Shown: positions 52,901-58,939, counted from the first letter of the stretch. The stretch is DNA of 64,000 nucleotides from Eublepharis macularius (GCF_028583425.1 NC_072797.1:22044001-22108000), one strand, 5' to 3'. The notes: generated by a model not told the origin, from the sequence alone. Translations and numbers: made by a program.

Positions 52901-54830
52901 CTTACGGAATAGGACTGATGAGCTTTAAGGCACAATTGCTGGCATTACTCACACTGAAATCTACTTAAACCTGTTAATTGCAGTGAGACAAAACCAGTTT
53001 CAATGCAAGGTCCAAGCAATTTGTAAATTGCGATGTGAGAGCACAGGCCTGGAGTAATCCCATTGTAGGATTATTCCAGAGTTAGTAACAAGCATATTCT
53101 CCCCCCACCCCCATGGATTTCTCATCTGCATCAGAAATACTTTATCAATCGCCTGTCAAAACAACACAAGTCCATTAACCTTGCGTGATGGTCGGAGAAA
53201 CTCCTGCTTGAAAACAATGGATCAGTCCTTACATTCAGCAACAAAAGGGATCATAGGAGCAATCCTAAGTAAGCCCCATGTTATTCAATGGGGATTACTC
53301 CCAGAAAAGTGCCTTTAGGATTGCAGTCTATACCTACTAACTGTAACATTACCTTTTTGTCCTGGTGTGATTGCTAAGGTTGCCACCAGCCTGGAGGAAA
53401 AAAATGTTCTTTAATCGAGGCTTTATATGTGGAAACGGGCAGCTAAAGCTTTTCATGGCATGGAGTTAAATAATATCACCTGGTAAATTAAACCGCTGTT
53501 AATGGGGCAAGACACTTTTTGCTGTTCACAACCCTAGATTGCTCTTGTGTATGGAATAGTAATACCTTGCAAAATTGTTGTAATAAGATATTGTACATGA
53601 TGGCCACTTTAAAATGGTCACATATAAATGTTACTGTTAATAATAATGACATTATTATTTCCTGCCAATATCGACCTATGTTTCAAGGGCATGGGATCAC
53701 AACATCATTCAACTTTTGCAGTCAGTTATGCCTGAACTAAACAATGCAAATGAGATTAATTTCCAAGTCAAATAAGTCACCCTTGTTTCCATTTTCTTTG
53801 TCCTGAAATCTCTGTGCGACTGGAAAAAGGTAGCAACGCCAACACACATACTGAATGCCCAAACAGAACAGAGACGGTAGCAAGACTTTCAGTTTATTAA
53901 TCTAACATATACTCAGCTCTTCCCCTGCAAAGACGAGGTCTCTTATTTTTTCTGCCTGCACTTATTTGCATATTACCGCCTCATCTTAAACACATGCCCT
54001 GACCAGGATAGCCCAGGTGAGCCTGATCTTGTCAGATCTCAGAAGCTAAGCAGAGTCAGTCTTGGTTAGTAGTTGGAAGGGAGGCCCCGCTGCAACTAAG
54101 ACCAGGGTTGCAGAGGCAGGCAATAGCAAACCACATGTTAGTTTCTTGTCATGAAAACCCCACCTGGGGGGGGGGTGCCATAAGTCAGGTATGACTTGAG
54201 GGCACTCTCCATCACCAATTAAACACACACACACACATACACACACACACACAGAGTTACAACATCTTTAAATTAAGTCACATTTTCCTACCACTTTGGG
54301 GGGGGGGGAGAGAATACTCACCTTTTCTGTCCCACAAAACCAGAACAGCTTTGTTTTTTGTACCAAAGTGTTGTTTACTCACCTGAGACCACCGTATCAC
54401 CATTGAGGTACAAGGCCATTCCTACCAACATCATAATGCCAAGGGCCAGGATATACGGTCTCCTTTTGCCCCAACTAGAAGTACAGTGGTCACTGGCTGA
54501 GCCAACTACAGGCTGAAGCACAAATCCAAGGATGGGGCTTATGAGCCATACAAGGCTGTACAGGCTCCTGGGGAGTCCCACGCTGAGCAGTACGGGTGTG
54601 ACGAAGGCAGCCTCCACCGCATAGCAGAACTCTCGGCCAAACATGGCCATGCTGTGCATAACCAACCTCCCTGTTGGCTTCTTGGGGGGTTCCACTGGCC
54701 CAAAGGGGTCTCCCCCAGCCAAGGACTGTAACATGGTGTCTTCTTTCCCATCACTGCTTTCCATACTGGCAATGCCCAACTCACTGGGCTTGGGAAGTTG
54801 CCCCCCCAAATCCTGTTCAGTTAGAGTCAT
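25703..54830 (-). CDS. SLC45A2: Membrane-associated transporter protein (MATP), complete seven-exon gene
   Basis: Joining 54830-54383, 50918-50742, 44560-44238, 36329-36186, 33768-33645, 30713-30508 and 25927-25703 gives one uninterrupted 548-residue frame with GT-AG introns throughout. In vertebrates SLC45A2 is a 12-helix MFS proton/sugar-type carrier of melanosomes that keeps lumenal pH suitable for tyrosinase; loss causes oculocutaneous albinism type 4 and colour variants in many species. Landmarks: [21 protein letters not shown] at the first helix, an MFS motif-A-like loop ([16 protein letters not shown]), [27 protein letters not shown], the long central loop in exon 3, and [17 protein letters not shown]. 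Human is 530 residues. Translation may start at M1 (54830, C at -3) or at M23 (54764, A at -3, G at +4); M23 aligns with the mammalian start and gives 526 residues. No disabling change is seen, so the gene looks functional. Confidence 0.97.
26109..26300. mobile_element. CpG-rich fold-back MITE in intron 6
   Basis: Arms 'ggccgattccagacggcc' and 'ggccgtctggaattggcc' pair across a core rich in 'tcgcgttttc' and 'ctcgcgcgag'. A 3-bp CTG flanks each side (26106-26108, 26301-26303), consistent with a PIF/Harbinger-type duplication. The core is shared with the element at 7924. Confidence 0.65.
26648..26738. repeat. Short palindromic repeat, copy 2
   Basis: 'gtgcaatcttacacagagtt' to 'gcacaggattgcactgg', with the inner inverted pair 'ttccagtctaa' / 'ttagactggag'. 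Confidence 0.55.
26945..28040 (-). mobile_element. CR1 LINE 3' remnant, split by a hAT element
   Basis: 'gaatcatagggttggaaggt' and 'catctagtccaaccccctgc' are the hallmark of the CR1 3' end read in reverse. The remnant continues after the hAT insertion (27165-27889) to about 28040. The CR1 copy is older than the hAT insertion. Confidence 0.7.
27165..27889. mobile_element. GC-rich non-autonomous hAT element (725 bp) inside a CR1 copy
   Basis: Ends CAGGGCCGGCGC and GCGCCGGCCCTG (perfect 12-bp inverted ends), flanked by the exact 8-bp duplication AGTGTATG (27157-27164 and 27890-27897). The interior is very GC-rich and built from about three diverged tandem units of roughly 200 bp carrying 'cagctgcgcgctcctccgcc' and 'gaagctgtgagctgctgctg'. 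The Ala/Ser/Pro-rich open frames it produces on both strands are composition artefacts. No transposase. Confidence 0.9.
28056..28268 (+). repeat. 5S-rRNA-derived SINE, copy 3
   Basis: 'gcagggttggccctggttag' and 'tacttggatgggagaccacc' from 5S rRNA, then 'cttgccttgaaaaccccatg' and the Bov-B-type tail 'gcaacttgacggcacttccc'. Confidence 0.8.
29283..29490 (+). repeat. tRNA-derived SINE, family B
   Basis: 'gcctatgcttggcatacaga' and B box 'cttgggttcaatactg'; the 3' part is diverged. Confidence 0.55.
29560..29794. mobile_element. Fold-back MITE (GAGCCAAGCTACAAG ends), copy 1
   Basis: Long inverted arms ('gagccaagctacaagggacg' facing 'cacttgtagtttggctc') flanked by TTA on both sides, as expected for PIF/Harbinger. 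The inner block 'cctcaagttttgatgggaaa' occurs in both orientations. A second copy at 61.15 kb has the same length and interior. Confidence 0.75.
30187..30279. repeat. Short palindromic repeat, copy 3
   Basis: 'gtgcaattctaagcagcatt' mirrored by 'atgctacttaggattgctca', with the central pair 'aagcccattgatttcaatgg'. The cleanest copy in the window. Confidence 0.65.
30508..30713 (-). CDS. SLC45A2: SLC45A2 coding exon 6
   Basis: 206 bp; acceptor TTAACAG, donor GAAGAG/GTAAGT. Codes residues 406-474: [42 protein letters not shown] and [23 protein letters not shown]. Strongly conserved with mammals. Confidence 0.96.
30768..30943 (-). repeat. tRNA-derived SINE, family A, partial
   Basis: 'attcgatttatatatcaccc', 'tcagagcggtttacaaagta' and 'cccaaggtcacccagctggc', reverse orientation. 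The tRNA-like head is missing. Confidence 0.7.
31140..31315 (-). repeat. 5S-rRNA-derived SINE, copy 4, partial
   Basis: 'caagtcatacttaacttatg' tail, 'ggtttgccattgcctgcctc' body, then only 'ggaggtctcccatccagtta' of the 5S head. Confidence 0.65.
31454..32075 (-). mobile_element. CR1-like LINE 3' end, split by a MITE
   Basis: 'cctggatcaggccagtgatc' and 'tgtttcacacagcagccagt' on the left; 'atggacctattctccatgaa' and 'gtctgtcctgtacctattgc' on the right of the MITE at 31655-31873. Confidence 0.75.
31655..31873 (+). mobile_element. Short hAT-type MITE (TAGGGTTGCC family), copy 4, nested in CR1
   Basis: Flanked by GATGGCCC (31647-31654) and GATGGACC (31874-31881), an 8-bp duplication with one difference whose right copy matches the CR1 sequence. 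This fixes the family as hAT-like and the insertion as later than the CR1 copy. Confidence 0.8.
32150..32600 (+). mobile_element. Possible LTR remnant
   Basis: Begins near TGTCACGCACAGG, with a polyadenylation-type 'tttaataaattg' at about 32512 and a C-rich following part, an arrangement like an LTR. The 3' end and target duplication could not be fixed. An isolated, old remnant at most. Confidence 0.3.
32810..32994 (+). mobile_element. Short hAT-type MITE (TAGGGTTGCC family), copy 5
   Basis: TAGAGTTGCC to GGCAACCCTA. Slightly shortened body; no clear target duplication. Confidence 0.65.
33645..33768 (-). CDS. SLC45A2: SLC45A2 coding exon 5
   Basis: 124 bp; acceptor CCTGCAG, donor TCCT/GTGAGT. 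Codes residues 365-405: [41 protein letters not shown] in two parts. It covers the position of the human pigmentation variant L374F, which is Met394 here (codon at 33681-33679). Confidence 0.95.
33930..34018 (+). repeat. L2-like LINE 3' tail
   Basis: 'ttattgtggactgctttgag' followed by 'ggataaataaatgagc': the short 3' terminus pattern also seen at 49.0, 56.2 and 58.1 kb. Confidence 0.45.
34026..34230 (+). repeat. 5S-rRNA-derived SINE, copy 5
   Basis: 'ttgacctgaatagcccaggc', 'gtcagatcttggaagctgga', 'gttgccataagtcagccatg' and 'acttgatggcactctccacc'. The 5S part is shortened. Confidence 0.75.
34695..35380 (-). mobile_element. CR1-like LINE 3' end, split by a MITE
   Basis: 'gtggtccatctagcccagtc' on the left, 'ttcagaggtttactgcctct' and 'ttgcccaccaacttcattgg' on the right of the MITE at 34717-34936. 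Confidence 0.7.
34717..34936 (-). mobile_element. Short hAT-type MITE (TAGGGTTGCC family), copy 6, nested in CR1
   Basis: TAGGGTCGCC to GGCAACTTTA, within the CR1 fragment. A second case of this MITE landing in a CR1 3' end. Confidence 0.65.
35881..36086. mobile_element. Long fold-back MITE 100 bp from SLC45A2 exon 4
   Basis: Two arms of about 85 bp, nearly perfect inverted copies ('gggccaagcgacaagtgacg' facing 'cgtcacttgtcgcttagccc'; 'actcacgtgtattcctccct' in both), with a short loop. The ends resemble those of the MITEs at 29.56 and 61.15 kb. In the pre-mRNA it would form a long stem just downstream of the exon 4 donor. Confidence 0.75.
36186..36329 (-). CDS. SLC45A2: SLC45A2 coding exon 4
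   Basis: 144 bp, exactly 48 codons (residues 317-364), in phase 0 at both ends; acceptor CTTTCAG, donor ACAG/GTAAAG. Codes [14 protein letters not shown] through [15 protein letters not shown] long inverted-repeat MITE lies 100 bp past the donor. Confidence 0.96.
37385..37966 (-). mobile_element. Non-LTR retrotransposon C-terminal fragment
   Basis: An open frame of about 165 codons on the minus strand has the pattern '[15 protein letters not shown]', then [18 protein letters not shown] (a Cys/His motif C-x-C...H...C) and a hydrophilic end. This is the C-terminus of a LINE ORF2 protein. The 3' tail reaches about 37385. The frame is long for a fossil, but only the last part of the element is present. 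Confidence 0.65.
39355..39522 (-). repeat. tRNA-derived SINE, family B
   Basis: 'tattgtctactttaactggc' and B box in reverse 'gattgaacccgggacc', then 'tctgtatgcaaagcagagg'. Confidence 0.7.
39597..39892 (-). mobile_element. L2-like LINE 3' segment, copy 1
   Basis: 'ataggccgcctttctcactg' at one end and 'gtaaagtctatagtccctaa' at the other. The same roughly 300-bp segment is at 43.79 kb in the same orientation. Its first 60 bp are the reverse of the tails at 56.2 and 58.1 kb. Confidence 0.6.
39893..40326 (+). mobile_element. Solo LTR with CCTAA target duplication
   Basis: 434 bp, TGTCAGGC...GCCTGACA, flanked by the perfect 5-bp duplication CCTAA (39888-39892 and 40327-40331). It contains a TATA-like 'gggtataacc' and 'aataaagacc', in LTR order. 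No internal region is attached, so it is a recombined fossil. It was inserted into an L2-like repeat. Its first 55 bp take part in a hairpin with the flanking DNA (see findings). Retrovirus-like or gypsy-like; family not resolved. Confidence 0.75.
40420..40560. repeat. DNA-transposon-like repeat ('accgtatttact...gtaagatgatccc')
   Basis: 'taccgtatttacttgaaagg' with repeated 'gaatgtaagatgatccc' / 'aaatgtaagacaatccc'. Resembles a widespread vertebrate MITE beginning 'ccgtatttactcgaat'. Family uncertain. Confidence 0.35.
40890..41100 (-). mobile_element. Short hAT-type MITE (TAGGGTTGCC family), copy 7
   Basis: CAGAGCTGTC to GGCAACCCTA with a standard body ('gggtggagcctggggagg', 'tctggagatcagtcgtaatt'). 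Confidence 0.65.
42081..42288 (-). mobile_element. Short hAT-type MITE (TAGGGTTGCC family), copy 8
   Basis: TAGGGTTGCC to GGCAACCGCA; body 'ggtggagcctggagagggca'. No target duplication seen. Confidence 0.65.
42706..43657. mobile_element. hAT-like MITE interrupted by a solo LTR
   Basis: Ends CAGGGGTCATTT and AAAATGAGCCCTG, flanked by the perfect 8-bp duplication GTCATGAT (42698-42705 and 43658-43665). Without the LTR inside it, it would be about 430 bp, with repeats such as 'gggcccaaaatgg'. Related to, but distinct from, the CAGGGCTTTTTT family. Confidence 0.85.
42783..43297 (+). mobile_element. Solo LTR nested in a hAT MITE
   Basis: 515 bp, TGTTGG...CTAACA, flanked by the perfect 5-bp duplication ACCAT (42778-42782 and 43298-43302). 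It has 'caataaactg' near 43141 as a polyadenylation-type signal. No internal region remains. It entered after the MITE. A fossil of a retrovirus-like element. Confidence 0.85.
43790..44110 (-). mobile_element. L2-like LINE 3' segment, copy 2
   Basis: 'atagtccgcctttctcacta' through 'gaaatctatggtccctaact'. Diverged copy of the segment at 39.6 kb, same orientation, 130 bp from exon 3. Confidence 0.6.
44238..44560 (-). CDS. SLC45A2: SLC45A2 coding exon 3
   Basis: 323 bp; acceptor TTCTCTAG, donor CTCAG/GTAAGC. Codes residues 209-316: [17 protein letters not shown], the helix [17 protein letters not shown], and most of the large cytosolic loop (with [13 protein letters not shown], which corresponds to YEYGSIEKVKNGY in human). 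The loop is the most diverged part of the protein. Confidence 0.96.
44793..45022 (+). repeat. 5S-rRNA-derived SINE, copy 6
   Basis: 'ctgacctggattgcccaggc', 'ggaagctaagcagggttggc', 'caatggcaaaccacctctgt' and 'tatgacttgacagcactttc', ending in a CAC run. Confidence 0.8.
45039..45227. mobile_element. CAGGGCTTTTTT MITE, copy 4, shortened
   Basis: Starts CAGGGCTTTTTTTCTGG; flanks CCTTTACT (45031-45038) and CCTTTACC (45228-45235) are an 8-bp duplication with one difference. The middle is reduced compared with the 245-bp copies. Confidence 0.75.
45990..46335 (+). mobile_element. LINE C-terminal fragment (L2/CR1-like)
   Basis: '[10 protein letters not shown]' followed by a decayed LWN-type motif, then an A/T-rich 3' end with 'caaataaagagacatc'. 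Same group as the fragment at 4.0 kb. Confidence 0.55.
47440..48110 (+). mobile_element. Possible LTR (TATA-containing), ends not fixed
   Basis: A promoter-like 'gccctataagaaccaggg' near 47808 follows an AT/GC-mixed region with an octamer-like 'catgcaaat', and a C/T-rich stretch comes after it. The arrangement resembles U3-R, but neither termini nor a target duplication were found. Low confidence. Confidence 0.25.
48781..48845 (+). repeat. Bov-B/5S-SINE tail fragment
   Basis: 'ccataagtcaattgccactt' and 'gatagcacatgcacacaagc': only the 3' terminus of an RTE-type tail. Confidence 0.5.
49010..49072 (+). repeat. L2-like LINE 3' tail
   Basis: 'ttgtaagccccctagagcta' then 'tcaattcttaaatgaatac'. 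Confidence 0.4.
49595..49692. repeat. Short palindromic repeat, copy 4
   Basis: 'actcagaagtaagtcctact' and 'gggacttactcactggtaag' blocks of the GCAATCCTAAG family; ends decayed. Confidence 0.45.
49892..50107. repeat. Fold-back repeat with hammerhead-like core, copy 1
   Basis: Inverted arms 'aagagtccagtaacacctat' and 'ggagctactggactcttgc'. Near the axis the plus strand reads CTGAAGA, a short stem with loop, then GAAAGC (49989-50026), the order of a hammerhead ribozyme core. The repeat begins 'gggtagccatgttagtctc'. Likely a Penelope-type terminal repeat; the decayed stem argues against activity. Confidence 0.55.
50116..50362. mobile_element. Fold-back hAT MITE (CAGGGCTTTTTT family), copy 5
   Basis: Perfect 8-bp duplication ATCTTAAG (50108-50115 and 50363-50370), ends CAGGGCTTTTTTTC and GAAAAAAAGCCCTG, and two near-perfect inverted halves. 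The best-preserved copy in the window. It sits nine bases past the hammerhead-like repeat and 380 bp from exon 2. Confidence 0.9.
50742..50918 (-). CDS. SLC45A2: SLC45A2 coding exon 2
   Basis: 177 bp; acceptor TTTTGCAG, donor ACAG/GTAACG. Codes residues 150-208, ALIADRG through HYHALLTG, including the nearly invariant stretch [19 protein letters not shown]. Both ends split a Gly/Ala codon after its first base. Confidence 0.96.
51222..51414. repeat. Fold-back repeat with hammerhead-like core, copy 2
   Basis: Arms 'aaagagtccagtagcacctt' and 'aaaggtgctgctggactctt'. The minus strand reads CTGATGA, stem AGAGAAC-TGTG-GTTCTC, then a decayed GAAA and AAGCTTATG (51302-51335). The plus-strand partner reads a decayed CTGACCA with the same stem. 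Two inverted copies of one ribozyme-like end meet at about 51337. Confidence 0.6.
53256..53330. repeat. Short palindromic repeat, copy 5
   Basis: 'gagcaatcctaagtaagccc' and 'gcctttaggattgcagtc'. Confidence 0.55.
53995..54220 (+). repeat. 5S-rRNA-derived SINE, copy 7
   Basis: 'cagatctcagaagctaagca' and 'agcctgatcttgtcagatct' from 5S rRNA, and the tail 'aggtatgacttgagggcact'. Followed by the AC run. Confidence 0.8.
54223..54254. repeat. AC microsatellite
   Basis: About 16 AC units with one AT interruption, directly after the SINE tail and 130 bp from SLC45A2 exon 1. Confidence 0.9.
54383..54830 (-). CDS. SLC45A2: SLC45A2 coding exon 1
   Basis: Residues 1-149 plus the first base of codon 150; donor CAG/GTGAGT. 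It contains the cytosolic N-terminus, helices 1-3 and the GKRRP loop. The first 22 residues have no mammalian counterpart. The second in-frame ATG at 54764 sits in a stronger context and is the likelier start. Confidence 0.95.
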
Positions 54831-55067
54831 TGGGCTGGTTTCTGGGACTGCAGTCCCTCAGACATGGATCTTAGCTGAGTGTGTAGAAGCGAAAGGGAGC
54901 TGGAGGAGGGGCACGCATACTTTTCATGGTTCTGGAATCACAAGTTTCACAGGGGGGGGAGTGTGTGTCTGTGATGAAGGATTAGTGTAATTAGGGCTCT
55001 TGGCTAGCTGGAAACTTCCCAACTCTCCCTGACTGGAGGATTATCTTCAAGAGGAAAAAAATGTGCA

Positions 55068-55076
55068 TCACATGTG
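55068..55076 (-). promoter_or_regulatory. Candidate MITF-type E-box upstream of SLC45A2
   Basis: TCACATGTG on the plus strand, CACATGTGA on the gene strand: a CATGTG E-box with the 3' A that MITF favours. It lies 238 bp before the upstream ATG and 304 bp before the internal one. SLC45A2 is a known MITF-dependent pigment gene in mammals. Short sites arise by chance, so this is a candidate only. Confidence 0.4.
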
Positions 55077-55079
55077 CAA

Positions 55080-56240
55080 AGAACTCACACACTGAGACCA
55101 AGTTAGCTTGAAGGCACAGGCTTTTTAATGTTGCTACAGCCAAGTAATTTATAAGAATGTTTTATCCCATTTAGCATGCAGCCAGAATGCTGGTGTGTGA
55201 TTTGTGTGAAAAAAAATCCTTGCTCCTCCTTGGTTTAGACCATAAAGGATTTGAACAGAGCAAAACTACCAAAAGGGTATTTCAGAGCCCATTGAAGGAA
55301 GCAGCTTTCCTTTCTTTGATGGCTCTGCTTTCCTGTTTTGTGGGGTCTGTATCTCCCCTTGGAAAATTCTGGACTCCTTCCCTGAATTTTCAAGCTTTCC
55401 CTTTCCGTAGCCGCTTGCCTTTTTGCTTATGGAAGCATGCGGGCAGTATTCTGTCTATCCAATTGCTCGATATAAAGCTAAGCACAGATGTCAAATAAGC
55501 CTTTATGAACTTCATGTGGATACAACTTCATGTAGGACCATTTCTATCTACTTATGATGGGTAGACTTGTATGATTTGTGTATTTTAACAAATGTTCTAG
55601 GTCTTTTTTGTTATGTTAATAACTTGTTTGTCACTCAATTTTTTAAAACTCACTTTATAGCAGGAGGTCTGCCCTTTTAGCCCCATAAAAATCTTTTGCC
55701 TGTCATTCCTCCCAGATACTGGTTATTCTAGCATCTCACCTACTCTTCCAGTACACTTTAATTCAAATATTTCATTTTACTTTTAAAAGAGCCACATTTG
55801 GCTCTACAGCCATAGGTTGCAGACCCTTGCTTTATAGGGTTCTGGCAAATGAATACAAAGAAAATACACCTCTCTGACATTATTCAGTCTTATGACTTTA
55901 TAAGGATTTCATTTGCTTTTATTTAGGGCCATCATAGAATCATAGAATCATCACAGAATCACAGAGTTGGAAGGGGCCGTACAGACCATCTAGTCCAACC
56001 CCCTGCCCAGTGCAGGATCAGCCTAAAGCATCTCTGATGTCATGTTAATCACTTATGCTTTAATTCAGAAAGGTTTTATCTGTATGTTTCAGCTTTATGC
56101 TACTCTTTAAATTCACAGCTACAATACTCTATTGTATCCTGTGTTTCACTGAATGTTCCAAGTGCTGATCATATTGTAATTTTGCTGTGCATGCCCTAGT
56201 TATTATTAGATGTCCTAGTTATTGATCATATTGTATTCAC
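55080..56240. other. Gap between AMACR and SLC45A2, part 1
   Basis: No gene seen. The frame 55187-55498 has no family resemblance. A CR1 3' end occurs at 55933-56035, and the rest is AT-rich. Confidence 0.35.
55933..56035 (-). mobile_element. CR1 LINE 3' terminus
   Basis: 'catagaatcatagaatcatc' (the CR1 tandem tail read in reverse), then 'gagttggaaggggccgtaca' and 'catctagtccaaccccctgc'. Only about 100 bp, typical of 5'-truncated CR1. Confidence 0.8.
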
Positions 56241-56305
56241 TTTCAGTATGTAATCCGCCTTGGATCTTGGTGAGAAAGGAAGACTATAAATAAACAATAA
56301 TAATT
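56240..56305 (+). repeat. L2-like LINE 3' tail
   Basis: 'gtaatccgccttggatcttg' then 'gaaggaagactataaataaa': the forward version of the terminus at 43.8 kb. Confidence 0.6.
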
Positions 56306-56397
56306 ATAATGATTTGCAAGAATAAGCTCAGCACTATTCAAAACATAGAAGTAAATATATGTCCTGGTCAAAAACGTTGTTTTAAAATATAATGGAC

Positions 56398-56560
56398 AGG
56401 AAAAGGCAGTGGAGAGAGCTAGACTTGGATCTGAAGATACGGGGTCACATCCCACTTCTATCAAGCACTTGTTGGCTTTAGTTAACATCCTTCAATGTCA
56501 GTTCCTCAACAGCAAAACGAAACAGTGTCCCACACACCTTACAGAGATGGCAAGACAATC
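56398..56560 (+). repeat. MIR-like SINE relic
   Basis: 'cagtggagagagctagactt', then 'ggggtcacatcccacttcta' as a decayed B box, then 'cctcaacagcaaaacg'. Old and diverged. Confidence 0.4.
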
Positions 56561-56806
56561 AACCCAACAGAAGGTACAAAAGAGACATGTCCTAGAGGGC
56601 ATTTTAATCAAGGGATTAAAACTGTGGTATAATCGAACAACTCAAGAGGTTGATTTTATCAGAGAAAGAATAATTGTCTAGTGCAATATTTATTATTTTA
56701 GTCCATTTCTTCAGCCCTTGTAACACACTTTCTGCATTATGACATATTGTACCTTAGACAGTTTTGTATTTGCATTGTTAGTTCTACTGCATTTTTTATT
56801 GGAGGC

Positions 56807-57182
56807 TGTAGAGAAATGCCCTTGTGGTTTCTGGAGTTACCTTTCTATGGGCTGCAGAGGGGAGGGGCCAGTTCTGGAGTAGAATTTGATTGGAGGGAGA
56901 GCGAGTCAGTTGGTGGAGGGGAGTTGGAAGTTGGCAGTTGGTGGCTGGAGAGCGGAAGGAGAGATGGCTCTGAGGGGAGAGGTAGATCTAGTGTAGCCCC
57001 AGGGATCAAAGGATTGGGCCTTCCCTATACAACATCTCATTAGGGCATGAGGGAGACAGAGTAGGGGATTCTGTTTCTGTTTTATTATTCCTTCAGTTCA
57101 CTGTATATTTGCCTGTGTATAGTTAGAAGTTCAATAAATGAGTTTTGGAATTGATGATGGAGGAAAACTCTTCTGTTCCACA
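56807..57182 (+). mobile_element. LTR A of a broken LTR retroelement
   Basis: 376 bp, TGTAGAGAAA...TCTGTTCCACA, with 'tcaataaatgag' near its end. Roughly 92-93% identical by eye to LTR B, so the pair is of moderate age. The ends are short inverted repeats. Confidence 0.8.
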
Positions 57183-57460
57183 TAGTCCCCCATGAAAAAC
57201 AGTTGCAGAGGTGGTCCTGGAGGATCCGGAAACACACCTTCAAAATTGAGCACATTGCTGGATGGCATAACGTGATTGCAGACTTTTTATTCAGAACAAA
57301 CGTGGGCACTTAGGGTGTCAGACCTTGTGGGTTGGGGAAACTTCCTGATTGTTACACGTTATGTTTTGTTAATGGCTTTCTCCCAAGCTAGTTGGATTCT
57401 GCTATGGGGTTCTCTCTGGATGAGAGTACCCCTCCAGCTTAGAATCTAAGGATGGGGAGG
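57183..57460 (+). mobile_element. Internal remnant between LTR A and LTR B
   Basis: Only about 280 bp remain. A short stretch reads like the end of an RNase H domain of a gypsy-like or retrovirus-like pol, and a purine-rich tract abuts LTR B, as expected for a 3' LTR. The element has lost nearly all internal sequence and is a fossil. Confidence 0.6.
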
Positions 57461-57834
57461 TGTGGAGAAACGCCTTTGTGGTTTCTGGAGTTACCTTTCT
57501 ATGGGCTGCAGAGGGGAGGGGCCAGTTCTGGAGTGGAATGTGATTGGAGGGAGAGCAAGTCAGTTAGTGGAGGGGAGTTGGAAGTGGACAGTTGGTAGCT
57601 GGAGAGTGGAAGGAGAGATGGCTCTGAGGGGAGAGGGAGATCTAGTGTAACCCCAGGTATCAAAGGATTGGGCCTGCCCTACACAACATCTAATTAGGGC
57701 ATGAGGGAGACAGAGTAGGGGATTCTGTTTAGGTTTTATTAGTCCTTCCATTCAGTTTATTTTCCTGTGTATAGTTAGCAGTTCAATAAATGAGTTTTGG
57801 AATTGATGATGGAGGAAAGCTCTTCTGTTCTACA
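57461..57834 (+). mobile_element. LTR B of a broken LTR retroelement
   Basis: 374 bp, TGTGGAGAAA...TCTGTTCTACA, preceded by a polypurine tract. It is followed to about 58045 by GC-rich sequence with 'ggacagtggtggcagcg', which looks like the leader of a related internal region. The arrangement LTR-internal-LTR-leader suggests recombination between copies, not one simple insertion. No matching target duplication was found outside the pair. Confidence 0.75.
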
Positions 57835-58059
57835 TAGTCACCCAACTGCTTGGGCCCACTAGCAGAGGAGGGGGGTTAGGAGGCTGTCCTGCCTAACCAG
57901 GACCCCATACAGGGACAGTGGTGGCAGCGAATACCCGGAGACAGGGAAGGGAGACAGCCCCTGCAGGTGCCTAGCCAGAAGCAGAAAGGGAGGGGTAGGC
58001 AGAGCGGGGTCTACCAGTGGGAGGAAAGGCCCCATTCCGCCACAGAGGTCTTTGCTGTT

Positions 58060-58136
58060 TGATTTTTATATTTTGTAATCTGCCACGAGTCTCAATGAGA
58101 ACGGTGGACTGTAATTGAAGTAAATAAATAAAACAG
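58060..58136 (+). repeat. L2-like LINE 3' tail
   Basis: 'gtaatctgccacgagtctca' then 'gaagtaaataaataaaac'. Confidence 0.55.
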
Positions 58137-58594
58137 ATTTCAGAGATCTTTGCAAATTATGGCTGTAATTTCATGAACAATTGCTCAGAAGTATGTCCTG
58201 CATAATCCCATCAGATCTACTTATGTTCAGGATCTAGTTCTCAAAGTGCTATACTACTGAAAAACAATAGTAGTATTGACTGGAAGGTAAGATATGATGT
58301 GAATCTGCAGTCTGGTATCCAGAAAGACAGAACAAGGAGTAGTATGGGAAGAGGGTAACCAGATTTGTCCCTGGACTTTGTAATGCAGCACAAGTTTGCC
58401 TTTTTCCATTTAAATCAATTAACAGAGTTATATAAAGGTATCATTAATATCCAGCACTTTCCTCCAAACAAATCCAAACCTGAACAGCCACTCAAGGAAG
58501 AAGTGGCAACATAGGTTTAAAGATTTGTTTAATCTTTAAACACACGAATACACTTTCTAGGAGATTTTTTTTTAAAAAAATTCAAGAAATACAG

Positions 58595-58712
58595 ATGTAT
58601 ATTATAGCAGGACTTCAAACCAGTGATACCTTAGAGACCAAGAAGATTTTCAGGGTATAAACTTTCAAGAGTCAAAGCTCCCTTCTTCAGACATGGTGCA
58701 TATTATACTGAA
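58595..58712 (-). repeat. Repeat with hammerhead-like core, copy 3
   Basis: On the minus strand: CTGAAGA, stem AGGGAGC-TTTG-ACTCTT, then GAAAGT (58690-58661), followed by 'tctctaaggtatcactgg'. All three invariant blocks are readable. No inverted partner, unlike the copies in introns 1 and 2. Confidence 0.6.
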
Positions 58713-58939
58713 ACAGAAATCACACCATCAAGTTTCTAAAACGCTAATTAATTTTACCCATATATTAGTAAGATTTAGGAAAAAATGTATTTAACAGATT
58801 TTATGAAAACCATTGGTCCTTAGGTAATTGCAGCATAAATTACGAACTGAAGGATATCTTTTTAAGAGTTAATTTGTAGACTTTTCAGTTAAATCATTTA
58901 AAAAGTGTATTTTTGGCTATGCCACAACAAGACTTATAT

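Larger units (their letters stand above)
50919..54382 (-). other. SLC45A2 intron 1 (3.5 kb)
   Basis: Contains a hammerhead-like fold-back repeat, a short palindromic repeat, a 5S SINE and an AC microsatellite. 51.5-53.2 kb has no recognisable repeat and could hold intronic control elements, which cannot be named from sequence. Confidence 0.8.
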
